A stretch of DNA of 32,033 bases. Source: an uncultured Bacilli bacterium. Its GTDB lineage: Bacteria > Bacillota_I > Bacilli_A > RF39 > UBA660. Under the pieces are notes generated by a model. The model saw nothing but the letters and a program-made list of their open reading frames with translations. It was not told the DNA's origin and did not search any database. Below are positions 1 to 7,597 of this stretch, one piece after another. The translations under genes and the position numbers were made by a program. The stretch lies in the NCBI GenBank assembly GCA_910589335.1, contig CAJUTW010000015.1:1-32033 (forward strand), written 5' to 3'. Position 1 is the stretch's first letter, and each line of letters begins with the position of its first letter.

Positions 1-1
1 A

Positions 2-868
2 GGATATATTGATCATAAAGAACTACTTATTTCGCCAGAAGAAGCTAATAATTTAAAACCAAATGAAGTAACAATACTTTGTACAGGAAGTCAAGGAGAG
101 CCTCTTGCTGCTTTATCAAGAATCTCTAATGGTACTCACAAACAAATAAAATTAAGACCTGATGATGTTGTAATATTCTCATCAAGTGCAATTCCAGGAA
201 ATGCTTTAAGTATTTCTAAAACAATTAATAAATTATATTTAAAAGGTGTTAAAGTTTATACAAATAACATTTTAGCAGATCTTCATACATCAGGTCACGC
301 TAATGAAGAAGAAGTAAAATTAATGATTCGTTTAATTAGACCAAAATATTTAATGCCATTTCATGGTGACTATCGAATGTTAAAAAAACAGGCAAATATA
401 GGAATAAGTTGTGGTATACCTAAAGAAAATACATTTATTTTAAAAAATGGAGATACACTAAATATTAAAAATCACATAATTACTCCTGGAGAAAGCAAAC
501 CAGGTGCTGATATTTATGTAGATGGAAATAGAATTGGAGAAATTGGTGGTGCAGTAATAAAAGATCGAAAGATTATGGCAAACGATGGAATATTAGTAGT
601 TATCGTAAATGTTGATATGAAAAAAAGAGAATTATTAATAAAACCAAATATAACAACAAGAGGATTCATTTTAGTAAATGAAAATGAAGAACTAATTCGA
701 AAAATAGAAAATAAAGCTGAACAAACAATTACATCTGCCCTAGCGAATCCAAAATCAACATTTGCAACCCTAAAAAGTGAAATTACAGATACCCTATATC
801 CATATATAAACAATTTAACAGGAAGAAAACCAATAATTTTACCAATAATATTAGATATAAAAAAATAA
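2..868 (+). CDS. rnj: Ribonuclease J, C-terminal 288 residues (5' end outside window)
   Basis: The reading frame is open from base 2 without a start, so the gene begins upstream. RNase J is a zinc-dependent metallo-beta-lactamase/beta-CASP ribonuclease that acts in mRNA decay and RNA maturation. Visible hallmarks are the TGSQGEP motif (about residue 34 of the visible part), the beta-CASP stretch with HTSGH, and the IRPKYLMPFHGDYRML block that carries a metal-ligand His. These are followed by the small beta C-terminal domain and the C-terminal linker domain. An internal ATG at 323 would give a 181-residue product, but the conserved upstream residues in the same frame show that it is not the start. 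Whether this is the J1 or J2 paralogue cannot be told from this part. It converges on the minus-strand gene at 897 and shares a terminator with it. Confidence 0.95.
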   Translation, partial: GYIDHKELLISPEEANNLKPNEVTILCTGSQGEPLAALSRISNGTHKQIKLRPDDVVIFSSSAIPGNALSISKTINKLYLKGVKVYTNNILADLHTSGHANEEEVKLMIRLIRPKYLMPFHGDYRMLKKQANIGISCGIPKENTFILKNGDTLNIKNHIITPGESKPGADIYVDGNRIGEIGGAVIKDRKIMANDGILVVIVNVDMKKRELLIKPNITTRGFILVNENEELIRKIENKAEQTITSALANPKSTFATLKSEITDTLYPYINNLTGRKPIILPIILDIKK

Positions 869-887
869 GACTTCAAATTGAAGTCTT
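867..887. terminator. Bidirectional intrinsic terminator between rnj and the DUF5305-like gene
   Basis: An 8-bp perfect stem AAGACTTC/GAAGTCTT with a 5-nt loop is followed by a T-run on the plus strand. A T-run is also present on the minus strand, from the A-rich end of rnj. It serves two convergent genes. Confidence 0.8.
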
Positions 888-896
888 TTTATATTT

Positions 897-2126
897 TTAA
901 AAATCAGTTTCTTTAACAGTTAACAAATAAATATCATTATCTTTTTTGATATAGAAATAAGATTTATGATGTTTAGCAACTACATAATACATAATAGGTA
1001 ATTTTAAATTATCTCTAACATCCAATAATTCAGTAAACTTACTTATTTTAATAACCTCAAATTGATTTAAATCAGGCATATTAGTAGTTTCAACTATTAA
1101 ACGATCATACTCATTTAATAATTTATTAATATATCTATCATATTTACTATCAAAGTCCCCTAATAACAAAATGAGTTTAATTAATTTTATAAATTTAACT
1201 AAAATTAATATTAAAAACAATAAAGATAAAAATATACAAATATAATTAGTTCTTGTCATATCACTATTACTTTTGACTTTAGCTTCTCCACTAATTTCTT
1301 CAGAATCCATTTTTATATTTATAGCTCTTTGAGAAAGTGGAATTGTAATTAAAGATTCTTTAGTATCATTAATTTTATATGTAGAAATAGAACTTGAATT
1401 TTGTTTATGAACTTTTAAATAAACTTTAAGATAACTTTTAGTATCTAATCCATAGTCTAATTTAAATTTATTAGCTATTTCATTATAATAATCATAATCA
1501 ATTTTAATACTCTCATCTAAAGAATAACTTGCCTCATTTATCATACTAGCATTTTTTTTATCAAGAAGTACATAAGATTTTTGTCCTATAACATTTTCAT
1601 TTTCTGAATCTGTTATTACTAAATCACCTACTATTGAATAATCAAAATCTAAAGAACTTTTCTCATCTATACTAAAGTTATAATTAAAATCAATTTCAAT
1701 ATTTTTAATAAGATTAGCAACATACATCATGTTTTTATTTAAATATTCTTTATCATAAAAATCATTATCTTTTAAATATACTTTATAATCTATCTTACTT
1801 CCTTCACTATATTTAATTGTGTGTTCCATATTATAATCAAATGCTTCATATAAAGAAACACTAAAAAGTACAATAAATATAAATAAAAATATAACATTAT
1901 TAAATACTCTTCTAAGATAAGTTACCTCTTTCTTCTTCCCTTTAAAACGATATTTCTTTTTCTTATCTATATAATTATCATCTTTTTCTAATTTAGAAAA
2001 ATCTACTCCTTCTAATTCATTAACAACTTTATCTTCTTCTATTTCTTCTTCATTAATAAATAAAAATTTTTTATTCTTATCTTCTTTATTATTTTTATTA
2101 TCATCTATAAATTCAAATTTCCCCAT
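897..2126 (-). CDS. DUF5305-like bitopic membrane protein, last gene of a SipW cassette
   Basis: 409 residues. It begins with an acidic/lysine-rich cytoplasmic segment (about 1-75) and a first membrane helix at about 76-95. An extracytoplasmic domain of about 190 residues follows, with beta-type alternation and phrases such as IDYKVYLKDNDFYD and SYSLDESIKIDYDYY. A second membrane helix lies at about 297-318, followed by a cytoplasmic tail of about 90 residues. The two helices framing a beta-rich external domain, plus the adjacent signal peptidase gene, fit the DUF5305 family, which from memory often neighbours SipW-like peptidases. The function of that family is not established. ATG is preceded by AAGGAGGAAG. 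The gene lies 18 bp after the peptidase gene, so the two are very probably co-transcribed. It may be an accessory or partner of the exported protein; that is inference. Confidence 0.6.
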   Translation of the reverse strand: MGKFEFIDDNKNNKEDKNKKFLFINEEEIEEDKVVNELEGVDFSKLEKDDNYIDKKKKYRFKGKKKEVTYLRRVFNNVIFLFIFIVLFSVSLYEAFDYNMEHTIKYSEGSKIDYKVYLKDNDFYDKEYLNKNMMYVANLIKNIEIDFNYNFSIDEKSSLDFDYSIVGDLVITDSENENVIGQKSYVLLDKKNASMINEASYSLDESIKIDYDYYNEIANKFKLDYGLDTKSYLKVYLKVHKQNSSSISTYKINDTKESLITIPLSQRAINIKMDSEEISGEAKVKSNSDMTRTNYICIFLSLLFLILILVKFIKLIKLILLLGDFDSKYDRYINKLLNEYDRLIVETTNMPDLNQFEVIKISKFTELLDVRDNLKLPIMYYVVAKHHKSYFYIKKDNDIYLLTVKETDF

Positions 2127-2144
2127 TTAATTCTTCCTCCTTAA

Positions 2145-3269
2145 TTATAGCTCATTCAACCATACTATAGGCCATCCTACATAATCAATATTACCTTTAA
2201 CTATTCCACTAATCATACTCTTCTTAACTTTATATTTATCTTCTTCATTATTACTATCACCTTTAGTATAAAAAATATCTTCATTATTTATTTTAACAAC
2301 TCGATTAATTCTATGAATTATAGTTACACCGTTATATTTATAAGCAATAATCATTCCTTTTTTTAATTTAGTATCTTTATTAATCTTCTCTACTACAACA
2401 AGATCTCCTTTATTAAGATAAGGATGCATACTTCCACTAGCAATCGCAATAACATGATATTTAAAATATCCCGAACAAAAATAAACTAAAAATATCACAA
2501 TAAAACTTGAAAATCCCAAAATTAAATAATCTTTTTTCTTATAATTTCTACCAATATATTCATCATTTTCTACTCTAAAATCGTTATAAATTTTTCTACC
2601 AATAATTATAGGTAATAATAATCCAATTAAAGAAAGTATATACTCACTAACATCAGGAATAATCGGTAAAATATAACTATATAATTGTATTATAATTTGA
2701 TAGAAAATTAATGGTTTATATCCAGATTTTATACTTAAATATGTACAAACAATATTATTACTAATAGCAGGTATCAAATTTAGAGATATAAATAAAAATA
2801 TATTATACTTTGACGAAAAATCATTTAAACTAAAAGAATTAAATAAATCAAAGATTATAAATAAAATACACGATAATATAATTAATAATTTATTATCAGA
2901 TGCTTTCATTAATATTTCATATCTTAAAATTTCTTTTAGAATGATTGTAATAAATATAGGAATTATAATATTACTCAATCCATAAAAATTTAAATAACTA
3001 TTATTTTTAACAAATCCTACTATCAAACCAAATAAATAAAAAATTATAAAAAACATTAATAAAATTATAAATATCTCAATAATTACATTTTTAGTATATC
3101 TATGCTTATCTTTCTCAAATCCAAAAATAAATTTAAAAAGAAATAATAGTCCTATAAAAAATAAAATAATAGTAAACTGATTTAAAAACTTAAATAAAAA
3201 ACTATTTAGAAGTACTAATATAAGTACAAAGAATTCAAACAACAATAATTTTTTATACCCTCTTTTCAT
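2145..3269 (-). CDS. sipW: SipW-type (ER-type) signal peptidase I with an extra N-terminal multi-helix membrane domain
   Basis: 374 residues from the ATG at 3269, which follows GGAGG with 5-nt spacing; a longer frame back to 3281 would use TTG and overlap this site. The C-terminal ~110 residues are a signal peptidase I domain. The nucleophile Ser lies in ASGSMHPYLNKGD (about S280). The second catalytic position is the His of IIHRI (about H319), as in archaeal/ER/SipW enzymes, instead of the Lys of bacterial SPase I. A third box, KGDSNNEED, follows. Ordinary SipW has under 200 residues. Here about 250 residues with roughly seven hydrophobic segments precede the catalytic domain, and I cannot assign them to a family. 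The upstream gene encodes the likely substrate. Predicted role: cleavage of the TasA-like prepilin-like signal. Confidence 0.85.
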   Translation of the reverse strand: MKRGYKKLLLFEFFVLILVLLNSFLFKFLNQFTIILFFIGLLFLFKFIFGFEKDKHRYTKNVIIEIFIILLMFFIIFYLFGLIVGFVKNNSYLNFYGLSNIIIPIFITIILKEILRYEILMKASDNKLLIILSCILFIIFDLFNSFSLNDFSSKYNIFLFISLNLIPAISNNIVCTYLSIKSGYKPLIFYQIIIQLYSYILPIIPDVSEYILSLIGLLLPIIIGRKIYNDFRVENDEYIGRNYKKKDYLILGFSSFIVIFLVYFCSGYFKYHVIAIASGSMHPYLNKGDLVVVEKINKDTKLKKGMIIAYKYNGVTIIHRINRVVKINNEDIFYTKGDSNNEEDKYKVKKSMISGIVKGNIDYVGWPIVWLNEL

Positions 3270-3295
3270 TCTTACCTCCAAAATAGTAATTATTC

Positions 3296-3961
3296 TTAGT
3301 TAACTTTATCTGTTGAACTATAATCTAGTGCTATATCACCAAAGAAAACTGTAAAATCTCCATCAGTTGCAACAGCACCGCTTTTATATTCTATAGTTAC
3401 AATAACTTTTTCAAACATTCCTTTAACTAAATTATGACCATAAATACTACTAATAGATTTTTCTGTATTAATATCACTTCCAATTTTTATATTTAAAGTA
3501 ATATTTTCACAAGCCTCATTTACTAAACTATTTGTTGTTCCAATTTTTGCTTCACATAATTTATTAGAAGATGCACCATCAACATTCTTAAAGTAAACGT
3601 TTTTTAAAAATGCTTCCAAATCACCTGAATTAGCAACATAAAAAACATATTCAACTTTTTGTCCTGGAGCTGTAAAATTAGCACTTAAGCCACTGATAGT
3701 TTTAGAACCTGCAAGATTAGTAATTAAACCATTAGAAGCTTCTAAATTACTAGGAGTTACAATAGGAATAATTGGATCAGTCTTAACTACTGAATTATTA
3801 GATGAAAATTCAACTTTAAAATTATCAGGATTAGCAATATAAGAAGCTCCTGGTCTAATTGTCAAAGTTGTTGAATAAGTTGCAAAACCTACTGAGATTC
3901 CTATAACAATGAATAATAAAATCCCAACTATTATTAACTTTGAATTAATATTTTTTTCCAT
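3296..3961 (-). CDS. SipW-dependent exported protein (TasA/camelysin-like)
   Basis: 221 residues. The start is the ATG at 3961, preceded by GAGGAG at good spacing; the frame extends upstream but those codons read through this Shine-Dalgarno site. A basic N-terminus and hydrophobic core (about 8-25) end in GFATYS, as in SipW substrates such as TasA and camelysin. The mature part has the family's beta-sandwich look, with a phrase of the type APGQKVEYVFYVANSGDLEA (a proline-glycine turn followed by a conserved NSG). Two cysteines 15 residues apart (LCEAKI and EACENI) could form a disulfide after export. It lies 26 bp upstream of the peptidase gene. TasA-family proteins form matrix fibres or surface coats; that role here is inferred from the family and context. 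Confidence 0.75.
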   Translation of the reverse strand: MEKNINSKLIIVGILLFIVIGISVGFATYSTTLTIRPGASYIANPDNFKVEFSSNNSVVKTDPIIPIVTPSNLEASNGLITNLAGSKTISGLSANFTAPGQKVEYVFYVANSGDLEAFLKNVYFKNVDGASSNKLCEAKIGTTNSLVNEACENITLNIKIGSDINTEKSISSIYGHNLVKGMFEKVIVTIEYKSGAVATDGDFTVFFGDIALDYSSTDKVN

Positions 3962-4039
3962 ATACTTCTCCTCTATTATCTCCTTAATTTTAACCTTTTT
4001 TATTATATTAGTCAACTCCCAAGACTTACATATTCTTAT

Positions 4040-4387
4040 CTAAATCATATTATAAAAATTATTTTCTATAATTACTTTCAAATCTTTAGAAGTTAACTTA
4101 CAAAATAATGATAATTGATAATAAAAATAACAAATCTTTTTATTGTTAATTTTCATAAGCTCTAAATAAGTATCCCATTCTAATTTTGACATATCATCTA
4201 TATAAATAGGAAAATATAAATAAAATTTTCTCATAAAAACTATATTTTCATATGAAAAAATTTTACTATTTCCAAAATAATAAGCTAAAAATAATGAACA
4301 TTTTTTTATAATATTTTCACAATAACTTTTTTTCTCCCAAGTAAATTTACCAACTTTCCAAAATAAATACAATTTATTTTTATTAAT
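4040..4387 (-). CDS. Small stand-alone DUF1016 N-terminal-domain-like protein, apparent ATT start
   Basis: About 110-115 residues. The pattern W-K-V-G-K, a central GNSKIFSYENIVFMRKFYLYFP block, then W-x2-Y-x2-L-M-K and a final KLTSKDLKVIIENNFY follows the DUF1016 (YhcG-type) N-terminal helical domain as I remember it. The PDDEXK nuclease half that normally follows is absent. There is no ATG. A strong AGGAGGGG (4393-4400) sits 5 nt before an in-frame ATT at 4387; the next usable start is TTG at 4372, about 20 nt from the Shine-Dalgarno, which is too far. It lies upstream of the TasA-like gene with a short gap and ends just before it, suggesting one transcript. Loss of function through a start-codon change is the alternative. 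Function unknown. Confidence 0.6.
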   Translation of the reverse strand: MNKNKLYLFWKVGKFTWEKKSYCENIIKKCSLFLAYYFGNSKIFSYENIVFMRKFYLYFPIYIDDMSKLEWDTYLELMKINNKKICYFYYQLSLFCKLTSKDLKVIIENNFYNMI

Positions 4388-4439
4388 AATTTCCCCTCCT
4401 ATTTCATTATTCTAAGAAAACAAAATAAAATCCAAAAAA

Positions 4440-4459
4440 AGAGACATTATTTTGCCTCT
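4440..4459 (-). terminator. Intrinsic terminator of rny
   Basis: On the minus strand AGAGGC pairs with GTCTCT (one G-U pair) around an 8-nt loop, followed by seven T. The stem includes the last codons and stop of rny. Confidence 0.65.
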
Positions 4460-6000
4460 TCCATTGCTCTTGTTTCTCTAATAACTGTAATTTTAATTGT
4501 TCCAGGATATTTCAAATTACTTTCTATTTTTTCTTTAACTTCTCTTGCAATTCTATGTGCTTCTAGATCATCTACTTCTTCAGGTTTTACAACAACACGT
4601 AACTCTCTTCCAGCTTGAACTGCATATGTTTTTTCGACACCTTTAATTTCATTACCAACTTCTTCAAGTTGTGATAATCTTTTGATATAATTTTCTAACG
4701 AATCATTTCTAGCTCCTGGTCGTGATGCTGATAAAGCATCCGCAATAGCAACTATTGTTGATATGACACTTATAGCTTGACAATCACCATGATGTGAAGC
4801 AATAGCATTAATAACTATTTCATTTTCTTTAAATTTCTTTGCTAAATCTACTCCTATTTCAACATGGCTACCTTCGATTTCATGATCAATTGCTTTTCCA
4901 ATATCATGCAATAAACCTGCTCTTTTTGCAAGAGCTACATTTTCTCCTAATTCAGCTGCTAAAATACCAGATAATTCAGCAACTTCCTTAGAATGCTGTA
5001 AAGCATTTTGTCCATAGCTAGTTCTAAAATGTAATTTACCAATAATTTCTATTAATTCTGAATCAAATTTAGTCAAACCTAATTCAAAAGTAACATCTTG
5101 ACCATATTCAATAATTTTTTGCTTCATATCTTTACAAACTTTATCATAAAGCTCCTCAATACGAGTTGGATGTATTCTTCCATCTTTAATTAAAGTTTCT
5201 AAAGTAACTCGTGCTATTTCTCTTCTTAAAGGATCGAAACTAGATAATACTACTGCTTCTGGAGTATCATCTATTATTAAATCTACTCCTGTGATAGCTT
5301 CAATAGTTCTAATATTTCTACCTTCCCTACCAATGATTCTACCTTTCATTTCATCATTAGGTAAATCAACAACTGTAACCGTTTGATCACTAGCAATATC
5401 AGCAGCATATTTCTGCATTGAACTTACAATCATTTCACGTGCTTTTTTATCAGCTTCCAATTTAGCTTCATTTTCACGTTCTCTAATGAATTCAGAAATT
5501 TCTTTATTCATATCTTCTTTAACTTTAGCCATAACTAAATCTCTAGCCTTTTCTTTACTAAAACCAGAAATTTTTTCAAGTAAAACTAATTGCTCTTTTT
5601 TTATCTCATCCACTTTACTTTTTTCATTTTGGATTTCTTCTAATTTTTCTGAAAGTTTATCTTCACGTTCATCTAATGCCAATTCACGTTTTTGATACAT
5701 TTCATCACGCTTATTAATACTTTCTTCACGCTGTAATAATCTATTTTCACTTTCTTTTATTTCTTCTTTTTTCTCACGAATTTCTCTATCCAAATCCATT
5801 TTAAATCTATGAGCTTCTTCTTTTTGCTCAATAGCCGCATCTCTTTTTAATTTATCAATTTCTTTTTTTGTTTGATTAATCAAATTTTCCGCTTTTTTTG
5901 AGATTAAACTTCCTCTTATATAATTAATCACAAATGATACAACTAAACCTATAACTAGGCCTATAACTATAAGTAAAATGGAGAACAACACTTTATCCAT
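4447..6000 (-). CDS. rny: Ribonuclease Y
   Basis: 517 residues, the normal length of this membrane-anchored endoribonuclease that initiates mRNA decay in Firmicutes. In order: an N-terminal membrane helix (about 5-27); a long charged coiled coil (about 35-200); a KH RNA-binding domain with GRIIGREGRNIRTIEAITGVD; an HD phosphohydrolase domain with the metal-binding HD in LLHDIGKA; then the family-specific C-terminal domain ending in IKITVIRETRAMEEAK. ATG follows GGAGGAATTTT. The gene has its own promoter and leader hairpin and its own terminator, so it is a single-gene unit. Proximity to recA and pgsA matches Bacillus gene order. RNase Y and RNase J bracketing this window are the two main decay nucleases of such organisms. 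Confidence 0.97.
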   Translation of the reverse strand: MDKVLFSILLIVIGLVIGLVVSFVINYIRGSLISKKAENLINQTKKEIDKLKRDAAIEQKEEAHRFKMDLDREIREKKEEIKESENRLLQREESINKRDEMYQKRELALDEREDKLSEKLEEIQNEKSKVDEIKKEQLVLLEKISGFSKEKARDLVMAKVKEDMNKEISEFIRERENEAKLEADKKAREMIVSSMQKYAADIASDQTVTVVDLPNDEMKGRIIGREGRNIRTIEAITGVDLIIDDTPEAVVLSSFDPLRREIARVTLETLIKDGRIHPTRIEELYDKVCKDMKQKIIEYGQDVTFELGLTKFDSELIEIIGKLHFRTSYGQNALQHSKEVAELSGILAAELGENVALAKRAGLLHDIGKAIDHEIEGSHVEIGVDLAKKFKENEIVINAIASHHGDCQAISVISTIVAIADALSASRPGARNDSLENYIKRLSQLEEVGNEIKGVEKTYAVQAGRELRVVVKPEEVDDLEAHRIAREVKEKIESNLKYPGTIKITVIRETRAMEEAK

Positions 6001-6014
6001 AAAATTCCTCCATC

Positions 6015-6039
6015 TAGATTAGAATTAAGCCCTAATCTA
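6015..6039 (-). promoter_or_regulatory. Leader hairpin in the rny mRNA
   Basis: The perfect 8-bp inverted repeat TAGATTAG/CTAATCTA with a 9-nt loop lies between the rny promoter and its GGAGG. It ends about 5 nt before the Shine-Dalgarno. It has no T-run, so it is not a terminator. A role in stability, ribosome access or self-cleavage by RNase Y is possible but not shown. Confidence 0.45.
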
Positions 6040-6044
6040 ACTCT

Positions 6045-6073
6045 ATTTTAATTTTATTTTATAACCTTGTCAA
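6045..6073 (-). promoter_or_regulatory. Sigma-A type promoter of rny
   Basis: Minus-strand TTGACA (6068-6073) is followed by a 17-nt spacer and TAAAAT (6045-6050). The -35 is perfect and the -10 has five of six matches. It lies just downstream of the murE terminator. Confidence 0.75.
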
Positions 6074-6104
6074 GGAAAACAAAAGACTAATCTATAAAAA
6101 CAAA

Positions 6105-6133
6105 AAATAAAAGCTATTAAGAAACTTTTATTT
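6105..6133 (-). terminator. Intrinsic terminator of murE
   Basis: Minus-strand AAATAAAAG/CTTTTATTT stem of 9 bp with an 11-nt loop, then a T-rich run. The 5' half overlaps the murE stop codon. The stem is AT-rich, so its strength is uncertain. Confidence 0.55.
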
Positions 6134-7519
6134 ATTAGATGAAAAATATTTTTCCACAACCTCATAATCACTATATTTTAATTTTTTATCTTCAATCGCC
6201 ATATAATTATCTCTACCTTTTCCTAAAATTAAAACAACATCGTTCTCTTTAGCAATTGATAAAGCATGAAAAATAGCTTCTTCCCTATCTTGAATTCTTA
6301 TATAATCTTTTCTATCTCCTACCATTTGATTAATTATTTCATCAACATCTTCATATCTAGGATCATCCATAGTAAATATTGCAATATCGCTATTATCCAT
6401 TACAATATTTCCTATAGGATTTCTTTTTTCTTTTTCCCTACCTCCTGCTGCTCCAGTAATAGCAATAACTCTATTATAATCTTGAAAAGATGAAAGGATA
6501 TTTTTTATAGCATTAATTGTATGAGCATAATCTAAAATTATAGTGTAATTTTGTCCAAAATCTAATCTTTCACATCGTCCTCCAACTGCATTTAAGTGTT
6601 CAATTTTTTTAATCAATGTTTTGCTATCTATTCCATATAATAAACATATAATAAAAGCCATTACGACATTATAAACATTATAATCCCCAATAAAAGGACT
6701 TTTTATTTTGTACTCAGATAAACCATTTTTTAAACAAATCTCTGTAAAGGTAGGCATATGCTTTACATCTGTAATTACATAATCATTACTTTTAGAAAAA
6801 CCAAAAGTAGACAAATTTTTACATTTTATTTTTTGTAAATTATCATCATCTCCATTTACCACAACATAACCATTTTCCTTAACTAAATTAAGTAATTTTA
6901 ATTTACACTCTAAATAATTTTTAAAAGTTTTATGAACGTTTAAATGATCTCCTGTTATATTTGTAAAACCAATTATATCAAACTGTAAATTATCTACACG
7001 ATTATGTAATAAAGCCTCACTTGATACTTCCATAACTACTTCATTACATTTATTATTTTCTATAAAATTTAAATCTTTATATAACTCTTCAATACAAGGA
7101 GTTGTATTATTAGTAGATAATTTTTTATCCTTTACACTAAGCCCATTTGTACCAATATAAGCTGCATCACCAATTAATTCTTTAACAATTGTTGTTGTTG
7201 TTGTCTTACCATCAGTACCTGTAATACCAATAAAATTAAAACTATCTAATTCTAAATCATAAAATTTACAACAACAAGTTCTAAAAACTTCATCAATATT
7301 ATCAACTTTTATATATGGAATATTAAAATTTATATCTCTATCACAAATAACACATGAACAACCTTTTTTTATTGCCTCTTCTATATAATCAAAATGGTCA
7401 ACATTAAACCCTTTTGTTGCAACAAAAAGATATCCTTCTAAAACATTTCTAGAATCTTCAGTAATACCTAAGATTTCTATATCAAAATCACATTCAATGA
7501 TATCTTTAATCTTTTTCAT
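6128..7519 (-). CDS. murE: UDP-N-acetylmuramyl-tripeptide synthetase (MurE-type Mur ligase)
   Basis: 463 residues. It adds the third stem-peptide residue to UDP-MurNAc-L-Ala-D-Glu in the cytoplasm. The N-terminal domain has TEDSRNVLEGYLFVATKG, which binds the UDP-sugar. The ATP loop is GITGTDGKTTTTT, and the central domain has DHLNVHKTFKNYLECKLKLL with the candidate carbamylated Lys. The C-terminal domain has GAAGGREKEKRNP. The specificity loop reads DDPRYED where meso-diaminopimelate enzymes have DNPR and many lysine enzymes have DNPA/DDP-type loops. The retained Arg leans toward diaminopimelate, but the Asn-to-Asp change leaves this open. ATG follows AGGTGAT. It stands between recA and rny, not in a dcw cluster. 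MurT-like or other Mur ligases are less likely given the complete MurE-like N-terminal domain. Confidence 0.88.
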   Translation of the reverse strand: MKKIKDIIECDFDIEILGITEDSRNVLEGYLFVATKGFNVDHFDYIEEAIKKGCSCVICDRDINFNIPYIKVDNIDEVFRTCCCKFYDLELDSFNFIGITGTDGKTTTTTIVKELIGDAAYIGTNGLSVKDKKLSTNNTTPCIEELYKDLNFIENNKCNEVVMEVSSEALLHNRVDNLQFDIIGFTNITGDHLNVHKTFKNYLECKLKLLNLVKENGYVVVNGDDDNLQKIKCKNLSTFGFSKSNDYVITDVKHMPTFTEICLKNGLSEYKIKSPFIGDYNVYNVVMAFIICLLYGIDSKTLIKKIEHLNAVGGRCERLDFGQNYTIILDYAHTINAIKNILSSFQDYNRVIAITGAAGGREKEKRNPIGNIVMDNSDIAIFTMDDPRYEDVDEIINQMVGDRKDYIRIQDREEAIFHALSIAKENDVVLILGKGRDNYMAIEDKKLKYSDYEVVEKYFSSNK

Positions 7520-7597
7520 TTTTAATCACCTATTTAATATTATTTCTTTAAATATCATTATAATACTTTTAAGAAAAAAAAGCTAAAAAAAAGAAAT

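Noticed and set aside
514..876. Minus-strand frame of 120 codons across rnj
   Set aside because: Shadow of the RNase J gene; no ribosome site or recognisable product. Similar overlapping frames at 5486, 6266, 8152, 14065, 18022, 20489, 22439, 22551 and 26960 were dropped for the same reason.
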